Shown: positions 11,414 to 25,359, counted from the stretch's first letter. The stretch is 64,000 nt of DNA from Calendula officinalis (GCA_963853835.1 OY970824.1:71558372-71622371), one strand, 5' to 3'. Translations and numbers: made by a program. Notes: generated by a model from the sequence alone, not told the origin.

Positions 11414-13345
11414 TAACAAGGTTGAATCCCTTGATTATATACCTCTTTCGGCCCAATAGCTGTCTTTATTTCAATAAGGCGTTAACACTTAACACTACAC
11501 TATATAATATCATTTTTATTATATCAAATCAGAGTCAAAATTACTGATTAAATCATGCTACTCGGCCAAATCCAACCCACTGTCACTCCCAATCCTAGAT
11601 ACCACATAGACCTACTATGTACAATCATCTTATTGAATCACAAATCAAAGCACATTATTTGACCGAATCAAACTTATTTCAACTTTGTTACAATTTTTCT
11701 TTATAAATTAAACAGTTAAGGTATGTACAAAAGGGGGTGATTTTTACACCATAATTTTTAATACATCTACCACAACTTATGCTTGATATACTTGTATAGT
11801 TAGCTGTAAAACTTGTACCATGTGGTCACTGGCGAATCTATTTAAGAACAAGGGGGGTGCATGGCCACCCTTTGGTTGGCCACCCCATGAAAAGGTTTTT
11901 GGTTATTGAAATGTTGATGTGACAAAAGCAATAATCTTTTGTGAGGTTAACCATTGGGGATGCTCTTAAACACAACTCCCATTTATATGATGTGATGAAT
12001 ATTTTCTTTAAAATATTCTAGTTAGGGGAGGAACTAGAACTTTCTATCAGCAGTAGCACCTTTACGAGGATAAAAAAAAGAGGAGGTCAAGGGGGTTGTG
12101 TTGTCTTGCAGGGTCCTAGGAGCAGCGCCCCTAGTGGCGTCCAAGGAGCAGTGCATCAAAAATGAATTTTACAAAAATATCTCTATTACATAAACACTAT
12201 GTTTAATTAAAGTCTTCAATAACTAATTATTAATTTCATAAATCTACAAGACAACTACTAACTTTGTAGACCTAAAACTATAAAACTACAAGACACACAC
12301 TTTGGATTCTTTTTTATTTGGTTTAGATTTTTGTTTGAGCTTTGAGTTTAGACTATTGGTTAATACTTTAGTTCTTTTTATGATTGATTTGGGCTATTGA
12401 TAGTTTTTTAATCCGGTAGAAGGACTGTACCGTAATACCAAAAAAAATTTGAAAAATTTACCATGTGAAATTTTTTTTGAGTAAAAGCCTGTGCCACTGC
12501 GGGACCCACAAGAGTTCCGCCCTGTTATTTCTAGTGTGATTTTTATTATGATTGACATAATAATAATTGACTAATTGTGATGTATTCATAACGATGTGAT
12601 GAAATCATATGCATATACGAAATATTATCTGAATTGAAAAGGTGGGTCGCTTTTGGATAGTATTAATTGTAGACTGTTTTATTTTAACATCTCGTTTTTA
12701 GTATATTCCTCTTCTTGGACCACAAGAGGAACAAAACAAGACAGGCATATAAAATGAAAGCGCGGGAAGATTCAAATCCTAGATCTATAAAAATTTTCAG
12801 TCAAATGACAGTATTGACCTTTTTCAAAAAAATGTTACTAGTAATAGAAGTTATCATTAAAGCGAAAAAACACAATGTTTAAAGATAGAACAAAATCGTT
12901 ATATTATCATTTAAATATTTGTACGGTTTTGGTGTTAAAAAACAATGCTTATACTAAATTGACGTATACGGAAGACTAAGGGCTTGTTTGTTTATTTTTA
13001 TCATTAAGTTCTTTGTACATAAAATGTCTGTTTAGATATATAAGGTCTGTTTAAAATAAGCAATTAATAAATAATGATTGTTTGTTTTTGTGTGCTGAAC
13101 AAATTGTCTGAATTACTGTAAATGACTAATTTAACCTCTGATCTAAAATAAAAGAAAAAATAAATTGATTCATGTTTCGTTAAATTAAAGATTATCTAAT
13201 TAAACCCTTTTCTGATTACAAAAACTTTAAGTAACAATTAATAATCAAAACAAAAAAAAAATCATGACAAACAGCAATAATAATTTAACCTGAGTCGATC
13301 ACATTCATTCTAAATACTTCGTAATATTAAATCAAAGTTAGATTA
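11414..13345. other. Intergenic repeats without genes
   Basis: No coding capacity is supported in this 1.9-kb stretch. Near 11735-11825 is a partial copy of a dispersed MITE family (GGTGATTTTTACACC start). Around 11830-12130 there are G-rich repeat-like sequences with no recognisable ends. The remainder is AT-rich. Confidence 0.45.
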
Positions 13346-13362
13346 TGTTAAATAACATAAGT

Positions 13363-13481
13363 TTTTTTAACGGTAGATCCTAATCTACTCCTAAATATCA
13401 CATATATTCAATATGAGACGTCAACCTCCGACTACAAGGATGTGAGTCAAACATTTTACCGCTAGGCCAAATGCTCTTTGG
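13363..13481 (-). mobile_element. tRNA-derived SINE retroposon with 17-bp target duplication
   Basis: On the minus strand this 119-bp insert has a good Pol III A box (TGGCCTAGCGG) and a weaker B-box-like GGTTGACGTCTC, and ends in a short A run (seen as T7 at its left edge). It is flanked by an exact 17-bp duplication, TGTTAAATAACATAAGT, at 13346-13362 and 13482-13498. The combination identifies a recent tRNA-related SINE insertion. It is unrelated to the SINE1 protein gene. Confidence 0.88.
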
Positions 13482-13626
13482 TGTTAAATAACATAAGTAA
13501 GAACGAAAACTTTGAAAAACATGCAAATTTAAACGCATGAGAGGATGGCAATTAATATAATCTCGTTTGAAACTATGAGAAATAATTGAATATATCAATG
13601 TTTGAGAAATGAATTGTGATGTGGTT

Positions 13627-13829
13627 ATGGGATACTGTAAATGATTAGATTGTTGTGGTAAATATACAGATATGGTGATAACTAGAATATACAATGAGGG
13701 AAAAGTGAGGAAAAGGACGTGGAGGTATCGTGGGGAAGGAAGGGTATAATTGGAAAATTTCATGACTTAATGGGGAGACCCTCACGGCCTCACCCCTATA
13801 ACTTTCCATATTCAGCACATCTTTATAAA
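13627..13829. repeat. Duplicated 0.2-kb segment, copy 1
   Basis: About 98% identical to 15327-15521 apart from an 8-bp length difference (this copy has an extra CGGCCTCA-like block in the CTCAC context). It ends exactly at the Helitron-type CTAG terminus at 13830. Confidence 0.9.
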
Positions 13830-15326
13830 CTAGGATAAAACCCGCGCGATGCGGCGGGCTGCGAACTAAATATTACTGGCGATTAAAATTTCATTCGTAA
13901 CATATTTTTAGAACGAATACAATACATAATTGCAACGAACTGTATGTTTTTTATTTCGATTGGCAGCTTGTGCTTGCTTCTGTCTTCACTTGAAGAATTA
14001 AGGCTTTCAAACGACGCAAATTTCTCCGATTACATCTAAAAAAAAAATCATTAATTAGTAGGGGTATAGGGTTATATAACATATAAATCCTACATAGTAA
14101 AATGGAGTTAATTTTACCAATTGACTTCGAGGCTAGTAATGAGTTATTCAAAATGTTCTCGTATGCAGCAAACTCAAAACTATGTAATGGACCAGACCAC
14201 TCAGCACATTTTTTAATCGTTGTGCTTGATTGAAATGAAAGTTTTTCATTCAAGCCAGTAAACGTAAAACTTGACTTGGTCTGCCACAACTTACCTCCTC
14301 TGATATAATCTCATTTTTATTGTTGAAGTTCGTGTGGGGCCACATTTGTAGAACTCTGACCTTGAGGTGAATTTTGTCCTTGAAATCATGAATGTTTCTT
14401 ATATAGTGCAATCCGATTGTTGACATGTTAAGAATACCTTACACAAAAAAGATTACGAAACTCATACACGGTAGAAATAACATTTATATCATTTGTTAAA
14501 GAATAGAATGAAAAAACAGAGTTGCGGGTGATAACTCATACCGTTGGTTATGAAGGTTTTCTCGGTTTTTGATGAAAACAGTGACGGGTTTTCTCGGTTT
14601 ATAATACCGTTGTTTATATAGAGTGGAGGTAATACGTATTTTAATTTAACAAATTAAATTAATATTAATGCAAAGATTTAATGGGTAGTTATAGCATGAA
14701 TAAAAAAACGTATAGGTTAAAATTAAGTCTTTATATTGGTATCCGAAATATCCATTTGGTTAATATATATTCTCTCTCACAGTTCATAAGGATGAAAAAA
14801 ACGTAAGCTGGAAAAAAATGTATACATAATTAAGTCTTTATACCTAGTTATAGCATTGACTGACCGTTTTTGTTTTAAGACCTACTAAAAATGAAAAAAA
14901 AAACGTATATCGTATAATTAAGTCTTTATATTGGTATCCGAAATATCCATTGGTTACTATATATTATCTCTAACAGTTCTTAAGCATGGAAAAAAAAGTA
15001 AGCATGAAAAAAATGTATACATAATTAAGTCTTTATACCTAGTTATAGCATTGACTGACCGTTTCTGTTTTAAAACCTACTAAAAATGAATAAAAAAACG
15101 TATAGGTTAAAATTAAGTCTTTATATTGGTATCCGAAATATCCACTGGTTACTATATATTCTCTCTCACAGTTCGTAAGCATGAAAAAATCGTAAGCATG
15201 AAAAAACCGTATACATAATTAAGTCTTTATACCTAGTTATAACATTGACTGAACGTTTTTGTTTTTAAGACCTGCTAATAATGAAAAAAACAAACGTATA
15301 TCGTATAATTAAGTCTTTATAAGCAA
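13830..15326 (-). mobile_element. Helitron-like fragment (3' terminus plus satellite-like body)
   Basis: Read on the minus strand, the left edge is a Helitron 3' end: a GC-rich hairpin (CCCGC/GCGGG arms at 13841-13845 and 13854-13858), a 7-nt spacer, then CTAG followed by T in the flank. No matching TC 5' terminus is found; instead the right edge abuts a second copy of the flanking sequence. Much of the right half is a 195-bp tandem array. No Rep or helicase coding was found, so it is non-autonomous and 5'-truncated or rearranged. Confidence 0.65.
14690..15325. repeat. 195-bp tandem repeat, about 3.2 units
   Basis: The block TTATATTGGTATCCGAAAT starts at 14731, 14926 and 15121, and a truncated fourth unit begins near 15317, so the period is 195-196 bp. 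Each unit also contains two AATTAAGTCTTTATA blocks and a GCATTGACTGACCG-like stretch. Units differ by scattered substitutions and A-run lengths. Confidence 0.85.
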
Positions 15327-15521
15327 ATGGGATACTGTAAATGATTAGATTGTTGTGGTAAATATACAGATATGGTGATAACTAGAATATACAATGAGGG
15401 AAACGTGAGGAAAAGGACATGGAGGTATCGTGGGGAAGGAAGGGTATAATTGGAAAATTTCATGACTTAATGGGGAGACCCTCACCCCTATAACTTTCCA
15501 TATTCAGCACATCTTTATAAA
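15327..15521. repeat. Duplicated 0.2-kb segment, copy 2
   Basis: Second copy of 13627-13829. It continues into TTAAGCAATAAAC, which is probably the original flank, because copy 1 is cut off at exactly the same base by the Helitron end. Confidence 0.9.
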
Positions 15522-16931
15522 TTAAGCAATAAACAAACAACACTTAAATGTCTTAATGAGTTAAGACACTTATATATTAAGTTCATTAAGTTCAAATCAA
15601 ATACTACCTAAAGCGATTTGCCAATGGCAAGCGTCTGAGAGCATTTCCAATAGTAAATCTCTCAGTAACTTATTAATTTTGTTGGATTAACTTTTCATTA
15701 ATTTTTAATTAACTAAACATATCTATTAAAAGACTCGGTTAACTTTCCAAAAGTTTTTTTTTTGATATTAATTTACTTTTATATATATCTCAAATATTTT
15801 ATAAATATCATTATATATAATTTACTAATTTTTATGAAATGTTATAAAACTTAGCATTTTTAAAGACGTTTCATATAAAAATATGAGGTTTGATAATGAC
15901 AGCCATAAGGGTTGTCAGTAACATGCATTAAATAGTTGTTTTTTCATTAATAGATGAGCGGTTCCTAAAATATGTAAGGGTGATTATTTATTAATTTACA
16001 ACTTTTTAAAACATGTTAGTGACAGTACTTAGGGCTGTTATTATCAAAACTCTAAAAATATTTGTATGACATCTCATTTATTATTTTAAAAATAAAAAAT
16101 AAAAAAATAATATGTGTTAATATAAATTTTTATTATTAATTGATATTTCTTTTATTTTTAAATTTTGACAAATGCTAGTCTAGGATACAAAATTTCTATA
16201 ATACAAATTCATATTTATTTATTAAATGAAAAGGGCATAATCGTCAAACCAACAAAAGTAGAAGAGGGAAAGCCAGGAGTTTGATATGATTTAAATTGGA
16301 AACCCTAAAATACGATGGGGGGGAAATACTCAGATATATTGAGGACAGCTAATTTACATTGGCACGAAAACTACGGTGCCGATTTATACTCCCAAGAAAA
16401 TCCACACCCTTCTTTTCAAATTACGTACACTACCGATTCGTCTACAAATTCTTAAATCTTTCATGTCAAAAATCAAAAACCCAAAATTTTCTTTTCGACA
16501 TTGTTCTGTGTTTACATAAACAATTCAGGTGAAGTTAACAGCAAAGAGGGGTTTCACATCTCAATTTCATACAGGTACTAATTAAAATTCCATATCAATG
16601 TTAATGATTTTGAGTTCATGTAGCGTTTTCACTCGATTGTGTGTGAATTTGGAATTTCTTTATGTGATTTTTGGACTAGCATTCATAGATTTATGCTACA
16701 AGTGCTAAAGAAGTAAGGAAATTTTATGTTCTTGTTTGATTTGTAATTTGAAGTTTCTAGATACCACAAGATTTGAACTTTTAGGGTTTTTATTTACTTC
16801 AGTGATATCATTATTTGCATTTCTTGATAAAACAAAAGTAAGTAGATTTAAATGTATCTAAAGAAAAATCATTGAGTTTTGCAGAATAGTTAACAGTGTA
16901 TTATTATTTAATTTGATTTTTAGTTTATGAA
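15522..16931 (+). other. Upstream region and 5' UTR of SINE1-like gene
   Basis: A 1.4-kb gene-free region. The left part (15640-15900) resembles sequence in the NAC intron near 37850-37990, so it is repeat-derived. A 5' UTR intron is likely: a donor follows TTTCATACAG near 16574 and an acceptor TTTTTAG lies just before the start codon region. No clear TATA box was assigned. Confidence 0.45.
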
Positions 16932-18970
16932 ATGGGGAGAAATTTAAGCCCAGTACTTAAACGAGAGCTAGAAAATCTTGATAAAGACGCTGACAGTAGA
17001 AAATCAGCAATGAAAGCATTAAAATCATACGTAAAAGACTTAGATTCAAAAGCAATCCCAATATTTCTCGCACAAGTTTCTGAAACAAAAGAAACCGGAT
17101 TAACATCTGGCGAATACACAATCTCACTTTATGAAGTTCTTGCTCGTGTTCATGGTACAAAAATCGTACCACAAATTGACAACATAATGTCAACAATAAT
17201 CAAAACATTAACTTCAAGTGTAGCTTCTTTTGCACTCCATCAAGCTTGCTCAAAAGTGGTCCCCGCCATTGCTCGGTACGGGATGGACCCCACAACTCCT
17301 GAAGACAGAAAAAGACGAATTATTCATTCTCTTTGTAAACCGTTAACCGATTCTTTGTTATCGAGTCAAGAAAATTTGTCATCTGGGGCTGCTTTGTGTT
17401 TAAAAGCTTTGGTTGATTCGGATAATTGGCGATTTGCTTCGAGTCAAATGGTCAACGAGGTTTGTCAACGTGTTTCGGGGGCTTTGGAGAAACCTATGTT
17501 GACTAATTCTCACATGGGGTTGGTTTTGTCTTTAGCGAAACATAACGGTTTGGTTGTTGAAGCGTATGCGAGATTGTTAATTCGGTCGGGAATTAAGATC
17601 TTGAATTTGGGTGGTTTGGAGGGTAATTCTCAAAAGCGGTTAATCGCGATTCAGATGATTAATTATCTTATGAAGTGTTTGGATTACAAGTGCTTGATTT
17701 CTGAACTGGGTTTTGTGATTGAGGAAATGAAAAGTTGTGAAAATGATCAAATGGCGTATGTTAAAGGTGCTGCTTTTGAAGCAACCCAAACTGCTAAAAG
17801 AATTTTGACCGAAAAAGGGTCAAAGTTTGAGAAATTAACTGGTAATCGGTCTCCTGTTATTGCATCACCTGAATCACAAACTATGGGTTCGTTTAGTGGG
17901 TCTACTTCTATTGTCGATTCACCATTTTCTTTAAAAGAAGTTAATTCTGCAAAAAGTGTGAACCGAAAATTGTGGAGGTATGAAAATGGTGGGGTGGATA
18001 TTTCTTTAAAAGACGGGTTATTTTCGGGTGGGATTTCTACTCCTAGAAGTGTGATTGAAAATTCAGAGAATAACGGGTTTTCTGAAGATCAAGGTGATTA
18101 TGCAAATGGGTTTTTGGGATTCTTTCAAGATAGTCAAAGTCAAACAAATGGTGGTTCAAGAAGTGCTACTCCTAGTCCTCAGGTGAATTTGTTCAACTTA
18201 CATATTTTTCCCCATAAAATAACAACTTACTTCTACATTTGTGTATATATGTTGACTCAATATACAAAGTTTTGTCCAGTTAAGCTGTGAAAACTGAACT
18301 TTTTAAATCAATTGTTTAATAGTACTGTTATGCAAATCTGACATTTTTATATACAAGCTTAACTTTATTGTATAATTCTACATTCTTGGAACTCACTTTT
18401 TGTAAAAGAAACATCTTTTAATTATCCGATTGGGATTTGGCAAAAGTTTGTAGAATGACTAAATATTGATAAATGTGAAAGTCCGTTATCTTCTTTTTAT
18501 GCTGTTCGCTTTTCTTTTCGAGTTTTCATCAATTAATTATCTTATGTTCCTAAATCTTGTTATAGAGATCCCGATCTTACATTAATCCTGACAACGTGAA
18601 GATTTTCACTACTCCAAGAAAGCTTGTAAAGTCTCTTCAAGCTTCAAACGAAGTGTCAGAGAAAAAAATTGAAAAGTTTAGGAGTCCTTTGTCCAGCAAA
18701 TTTGATCTGAACCACTCATCAAAATATGATCAAAATGGGGACTCAGGTGATCGTTTGACTCATGAAGATGAAGAATATCATGATACTTCAGAATCAGTGT
18801 GCTCAACTGAAGATGTTTTTCAAGAACTTGTTCCTGAAACGAAAGCAACTCGTTGGAGAATTCTTTCTGGTATTGTGGTTTTGTTTGCAGTTGTTGTTTG
18901 TTTCTTCTTATTGATGGGAGATGCAGATGAAGATCACAATCTTGTTCCTACTAGATTTATGTTGTATTAG
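16932..18970 (+). CDS. SINE1: SINE1-like ARM-repeat KASH nuclear-envelope protein
   Basis: Plant SINE1/SINE2 proteins sit in the outer nuclear envelope, bind SUN proteins through a C-terminal KASH tail and associate with actin (family knowledge). Two coding exons, 16932-18182 and 18566-18970, join in phase (CCTCAG|AGATCC) into 551 aa. The N-terminal ARM-repeat region starts MGRNLSPVLKRELENLDKD. A serine-rich linker follows, then a single membrane segment (GIVVLFAVVVCFFLLMG) and a short luminal tail, DEDHNLVPT. In family members VPT is the extreme C-terminus; here RFMLY follows before TAG. A one-base loss in ACT-TAG would explain this, but that is inference. The gene otherwise looks intact. 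Confidence 0.92.
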
Positions 18971-19743
18971 TAGTCAAAGTCAACGTTGACTTTTAACCTT
19001 GTATGATCGGTGAATTTGAAACCTTATAGTCATTTGTATCTTTTATTACAGGATTATTTTAGCTTTCTTTCAAGTGTTTCTTAGTTCATATGCATCTTTA
19101 ACAGTGGAATTCACGCACATCTCATGTGTTTAAAAATCAATGTTTTTTCTTAACGTATATGGGTGCTATAGTTAAATATCAAAAAAATCACAGAATTTGC
19201 ACCCTTATCATATGTATAAATACCAAACCCAACATTTGCTCCTGATAAGCTAATAATTTTTTTATAATAGCAGAACATATACTCTTTAAATTATTCTTAA
19301 ATCTATATCAAACTTATAGCCTTTTGGAGTTTGGTAATAGAACCTTTAAATTAAAGTTAATTTTCAAAAATGGTCATGCTAATAGCAAGAGATGCTACTT
19401 TTAAGGTTCAGGTACAAAACTTGAAACATTGGTTAAACAAACCAATTTTTATAACCGGTTATGGAGGAGTATAGTAGATACAAATTTTGATTTTAAAATT
19501 GTAGGTTTATAACAAGCCAACTGTTATTTTCGACATGCAATTGCAAACACACAACTTAAAAATGGCATCCAATTTTTGCAAGTTTTCACTATAAACCTAA
19601 TAGTTCCATAACATGCTTCCAGAAAGGGGGGAAAAACATTCAACAAGTAAAAAAACAAAGATAAACTCCAATGCATATGAAAATAAGTTACACAAAAGCC
19701 TCCATCCATCCAATTGGTTTTATTTGAGAAAAGTGGAGTTATT
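18971..19743. other. Convergent intergenic spacer (SINE1 / GDH 3' ends)
   Basis: AT-rich 0.77-kb region containing the 3' UTRs of the two converging genes. No further feature is seen. Confidence 0.5.
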
Positions 19744-21519
<1,776 letters not shown>

Positions 21520-21600
21520 TCAGCTGACCAAATAAAAAAATTACAAAAATCTGAACAAGTTTGAGATTTAAGATGAAAATTGAAAGCTAACATCAACATG

Positions 21601-21610
21601 TTTATATATA
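21601..21610 (-). promoter_or_regulatory. TATA box of GDH
   Basis: Minus-strand TATATATAAA, about 90 bp upstream of the GDH start codon at 21513. This is a plausible core promoter element from motif and spacing alone. Confidence 0.5.
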
Positions 21611-22630
21611 TGAGCCTATCCTATGTGGATGTGGTGGCCAATTAAAAAATGTGTTATTTCAAGGTCTACAATTGGTGGCTTCATATTTATGCACATGTGT
21701 AAACCTTATTTAATTGCGTCATAATAAAAAAAATACTATTGAAATATATTAAATAAGCCTTACCCAGATACTCCTAATACATGTCAGTCCTCTTGGATTT
21801 AAAAAAGCGACCACATTTTTATATTAAATATTTTAGTTTGTGTTTTTGAATTCAAATTCTTAAAAGGTTTTCTGTTACACCATCAAAATCATATGATTTA
21901 TGTACTTGCTAAAAATTTTCATCTAACAAATTATGATTGGTTACTAGTTTTAAATATTATTAAAATACAAAACGAATTTAAGACATAAAAAGTCTAAATC
22001 TAATTTTATTGAGGGGCCAGGCCGCCCTACAGATATATTAATATTATTAATATTTGAAGTGGCAATTTTATATTTGTCTAGACAGGTCATGACCAAGGAA
22101 GTCAATATCTATCTATATCTACACGTTGTCACCGACTCTTCTTCAGTAAAAAAGTCAAAACATAAATTTATAGGTAACCAAATAGTTAAAAAACTTGATG
22201 ACTAAAATAAGATACACAAATTACTGTTGTCAAGTAATAGTCATCAGGATTATTGTCTTTTTGTAAGAGAAAACATGAAAAATATTATATTTAACAAAGG
22301 CTGCTTAATATGATGACAAGAAATGTTTATCTTCAACCATTATTTACAAATACAGATCTTCTGATTAATCGGTTTAAAATTCACCATTTTTGCTATTAAA
22401 TTAAACTATGTGGGACAGATAAAATAATTTTATTCTTCATATTAATATTCTACTTCACGTTATCGAAGATTATTTCAAATACCAAGCAGAATAAGCGAAT
22501 ATCCATATCCGTTGTGTTTAGTTTTTGTGTTACCTATAAACCATAAACAAGTCGACAAAAACCATTACACTTTTCAGAAAATGAAGTAATTTGGAACGGA
22601 AAAAAAAAAGATGTCAAATTATTTATTTTT
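21611..22630. other. GDH upstream intergenic region
   Basis: AT-rich and gene-free. No repeat ends or strong motifs were recognised. Confidence 0.45.
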
Positions 22631-22741
22631 AATGGGAATTAGTTTATTTACCACAACTTTTAATGCATACACCACATAATATAAACACATAATACAATGA
22701 TTGTGGTGTATTGATTTAATAAGTATGGTGTAAAAATCACT
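22631..22741. mobile_element. Small MITE-like copy (GGTGATTTTTACACC family)
   Basis: It begins GGGAATTAGTTTATTTACCAC and ends in GGTGTAAAAATCACT, inverted-repeat-like ends shared with copies near 11735, 41705, 42499 and 61384. No clear target duplication was seen here. Confidence 0.5.
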
Positions 22742-23157
22742 AGAAAATAGTGCAAGTTTGACTTAGATTACAAATCCGAATAAACGAATTTTATTAACAA
22801 AAAACCATTTTAGATGAACAATTTGACATGGAAACCGTTAAAGTTTCATAAGGGGGAAGAAGCAAGTTTTGATTTTGCGTTCAAGTTATTTTCACATATT
22901 TTAGAAGAAAATTAATAATTAAATTGGTTAAGATGTATATATGACAACCATTGTCTAGATGCCGCGTACGGATCTAGTCAACACACACTATCCTGTTCTA
23001 TATCAACAACTCATACCAGCCGCCATCAGCTAAATACTTTTGGATAAGCATTGTGACAGCGTTAAAAAGGTACAACTAAGCCTACGCATTAGAACTTGTA
23101 CCTTATGCCCTAAGTCCTACAGTTGTACACGTCATGAGAGTTGCGATAAGATCGTCC
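22742..23157. other. Intergenic spacer
   Basis: No gene or repeat with definable ends. Base composition becomes less AT-rich toward the MITE at 23161. Confidence 0.4.
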
Positions 23158-23160
23158 TAA

Positions 23161-23446
23161 GACCACCCGTAACGGTGTGGTCGACCGAATGGTCGATCAG
23201 ACGTGGCAAGCCTCACTCGACGCGTCCCCCCCTTACGCCTACACCACCCCGACGCGTCGACCGTGCTGAACGATCGACTAGTCGACCGATCAATTTTCAA
23301 AGGGGGAAGGTTTTTTCAAAGGGGAATGATTTGGTCGCCTGGTTACGTGTGTTTGGTCGGGATTTTTTATGTGTTTGGTCGGGCTGATGTGGCGCAGAGG
23401 TGGCAGCGGTGACCAAACTGGGTTTGGTCACCCATTACGCCCAGTC
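23161..23446. mobile_element. Harbinger-type MITE with TAA duplication
   Basis: A 286-bp insert flanked by TAA at 23158-23160 and 23447-23449. The left end GACCACCCGTAACGG and the inverted right end GACTGGGCGTAATGG are imperfect inverted repeats sharing the CGTAAYGG core. The body is unusually GC-rich for the region (GTCGACCG-type repeats) and encodes nothing recognisable. Confidence 0.7.
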
Positions 23447-23457
23447 TAATGAATATA

Positions 23458-23778
23458 CTTCCTCCTATTCAAAATAAGTACTACACTTTGGATTTTATAG
23501 TTTTTAAGGTAAAAGATTATAATGATGTTTAAATTACATTAATTGAATGGTTAGTGGATAATGGGTTTCACACTTTCACACCTTTTGAATAAAGTGGGTT
23601 AATGATATTTAAAAGTAAAAAATAAGGGTAAATGAGTCATTTGATTTTGTTAAAATAGATAGTTAGTGGATGTGAGTCATACTATTTTTTACCAAATAAG
23701 GTAATTTTTCAAAGTGTAGCACTTATTTTGAATTACCAATATAAAGAAAATATAGCACTTATTTTGAATCGGAGGAAG
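23458..23778. mobile_element. Stowaway-like MITE
   Basis: A 321-bp palindromic element with ends CTTCCTCCTATTCAAAATAAG and the inverted CTTCCTCCGATTCAAAATAAG, flanked by TA dinucleotides (23456-23457, 23779-23780). It carries the inner GATAGTTAGTGGA block seen in the other Stowaway-like copies in this window. Confidence 0.82.
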
Positions 23779-23780
23779 TA

Positions 23781-25158
23781 TATATATATTTGTATTTGGT
23801 GAATTTTAAGAACGTGTTTTGGGTGGGACCATACTAACATTGACGTATGATACTCCATAATATGTTTGAAATTAAATATGAAACACAATTTCCTCAAAAG
23901 TGAAAAATAAATAATAAAAAAAAAAGATTAATAACGCTTCACCTCAAATTATTTCTCTACAAATCAACTTAATAGACAACCTATTAGCGACTAGATTGGT
24001 AAATTGAGTTGCTATTTGCCCATTAATCAATTGATTATTCAATTTTGTGTGGGAGTTATCGACCTCTCAAAAATTCAAATACAAAAGAAAAATTATCCAG
24101 CCCAATTAGCCCAAAAGAAACTATCCAAGCCCAACTAGTAAAATGAATATCTGAACCCAAATAGTCCAACTAAGAGGTCTCTATTCAGTAATCAATATTT
24201 ATGGTGCCAAAACCCCCCAGTTAAATGCGAACTAAATGAAGAAGAAGAACCCTACATACTCGGATTACTCCGCCATCACCACAATCAAATTTCTTCTTTA
24301 AATTAAAACTAATTCCTCCCAAATTAATTAACATGCACAAGATCGATCAACTAATTAAACCTATTGCTTTAAACGAAATAACGAAACAATGAAATCAATG
24401 CAGAATTGCAGATCATATACGATAATCGAAATAACGTTTACCGGAGATTTGACTGAAAAACTGCCGAAGAATCCGATCGGAATACTGATCAGAAGATAGC
24501 ACCGGCCGGAAAACAAAAACGATTCTATTATCCGCTCTCTGCTCCGATTTATCCCCAAATTACTTCACTGGTATATATAGCAGTGAAACTATATTTTAAA
24601 AAAAATAAAAATCAGAAAAGGAATCGAAATCTAAATCCAAAAAGCAACTAGAATCAAGTTCGTCACAAACAGTTACCTTTCAGAATTATGAAGTCAGATA
24701 AATGCAATTGCGAATCTATGCGTGTACTCAAATTGATGATGGCAACCGGAGTGCTAAATCAACTATGACGACAAGAATAAGCTAGTCATCTTCCACCACT
24801 GATATGATTCAACAGTATACAAAGAGGATAGTTGCTTTTGATTGATTAAAATAAGAAAGAAATCGTTGTGTGAATAAATGAGGAATCAGATCAAAATTGT
24901 AATAAATTGGATGAAATCAAGGCGTATTTTAGTGTAACTTACAACGATCTTTCACGTGAAGACGTCACTGAAATTACGGTGACTAATTTTGTCCGAGGAC
25001 CATCTGACAAAATTTTTATTGGTTTCGACTTTCGAATATGAACGAATACACACGGAAGGTGTATCTTTTTATTTTTTTAGATGCTTTATACACACACCTC
25101 ATAAATACTTTGTCGAATTCTTGCAACTTATTAAGGTGTAATATTTTTATTTATTAAT
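23781..25158. other. Intergenic region with a possible orphan exon
   Basis: No gene is supported. On the minus strand a TATA-like GCTATATATACC near 24570-24581 precedes an ATG at 24558, and a GTAAAC donor follows about 115 bp on. That could be the first exon of an unrecognised transcript, but its 38-residue product matches no family I know. Confidence 0.3.
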
Positions 25159-25171
25159 ACATAAAAAACAA

Positions 25172-25359
25172 CCTAAGGCTTGTAGCCTAATGATATCAAA
25201 GGTGGATTTAAGGTGTTGCCCATGACCTATTGGTCATGGGTTCAAGTCCCGTCGTGGACAAAAATGTGGAAGGTTCGAGAGAATGCATACTGCCTCTTGT
25301 GGATGCCACTGTTTAAGCTCGAACCACTAACTTACTAACTTGCCGTTCAAAAAAAAAAA
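25172..25359 (+). mobile_element. tRNA-derived SINE retroposon with 13-bp target duplication
   Basis: A 188-bp insert flanked by exact ACATAAAAAACAA copies at 25159-25171 and 25360-25372. It has an A-box-like TAGCCTAATGATA, a good B box (GGTTCAAGTCC) within a T-arm that pairs fully (ATGGG/CCCGT), and a poly(A) tail. It is a different SINE family from the one at 13363. Confidence 0.9.

Noticed and set aside
23040..23412. ORFs of 115 and 69 aa across a GC-rich stretch
   Set aside because: They span the Harbinger MITE ends and read through its palindromic GTCGAC repeats; not a gene.
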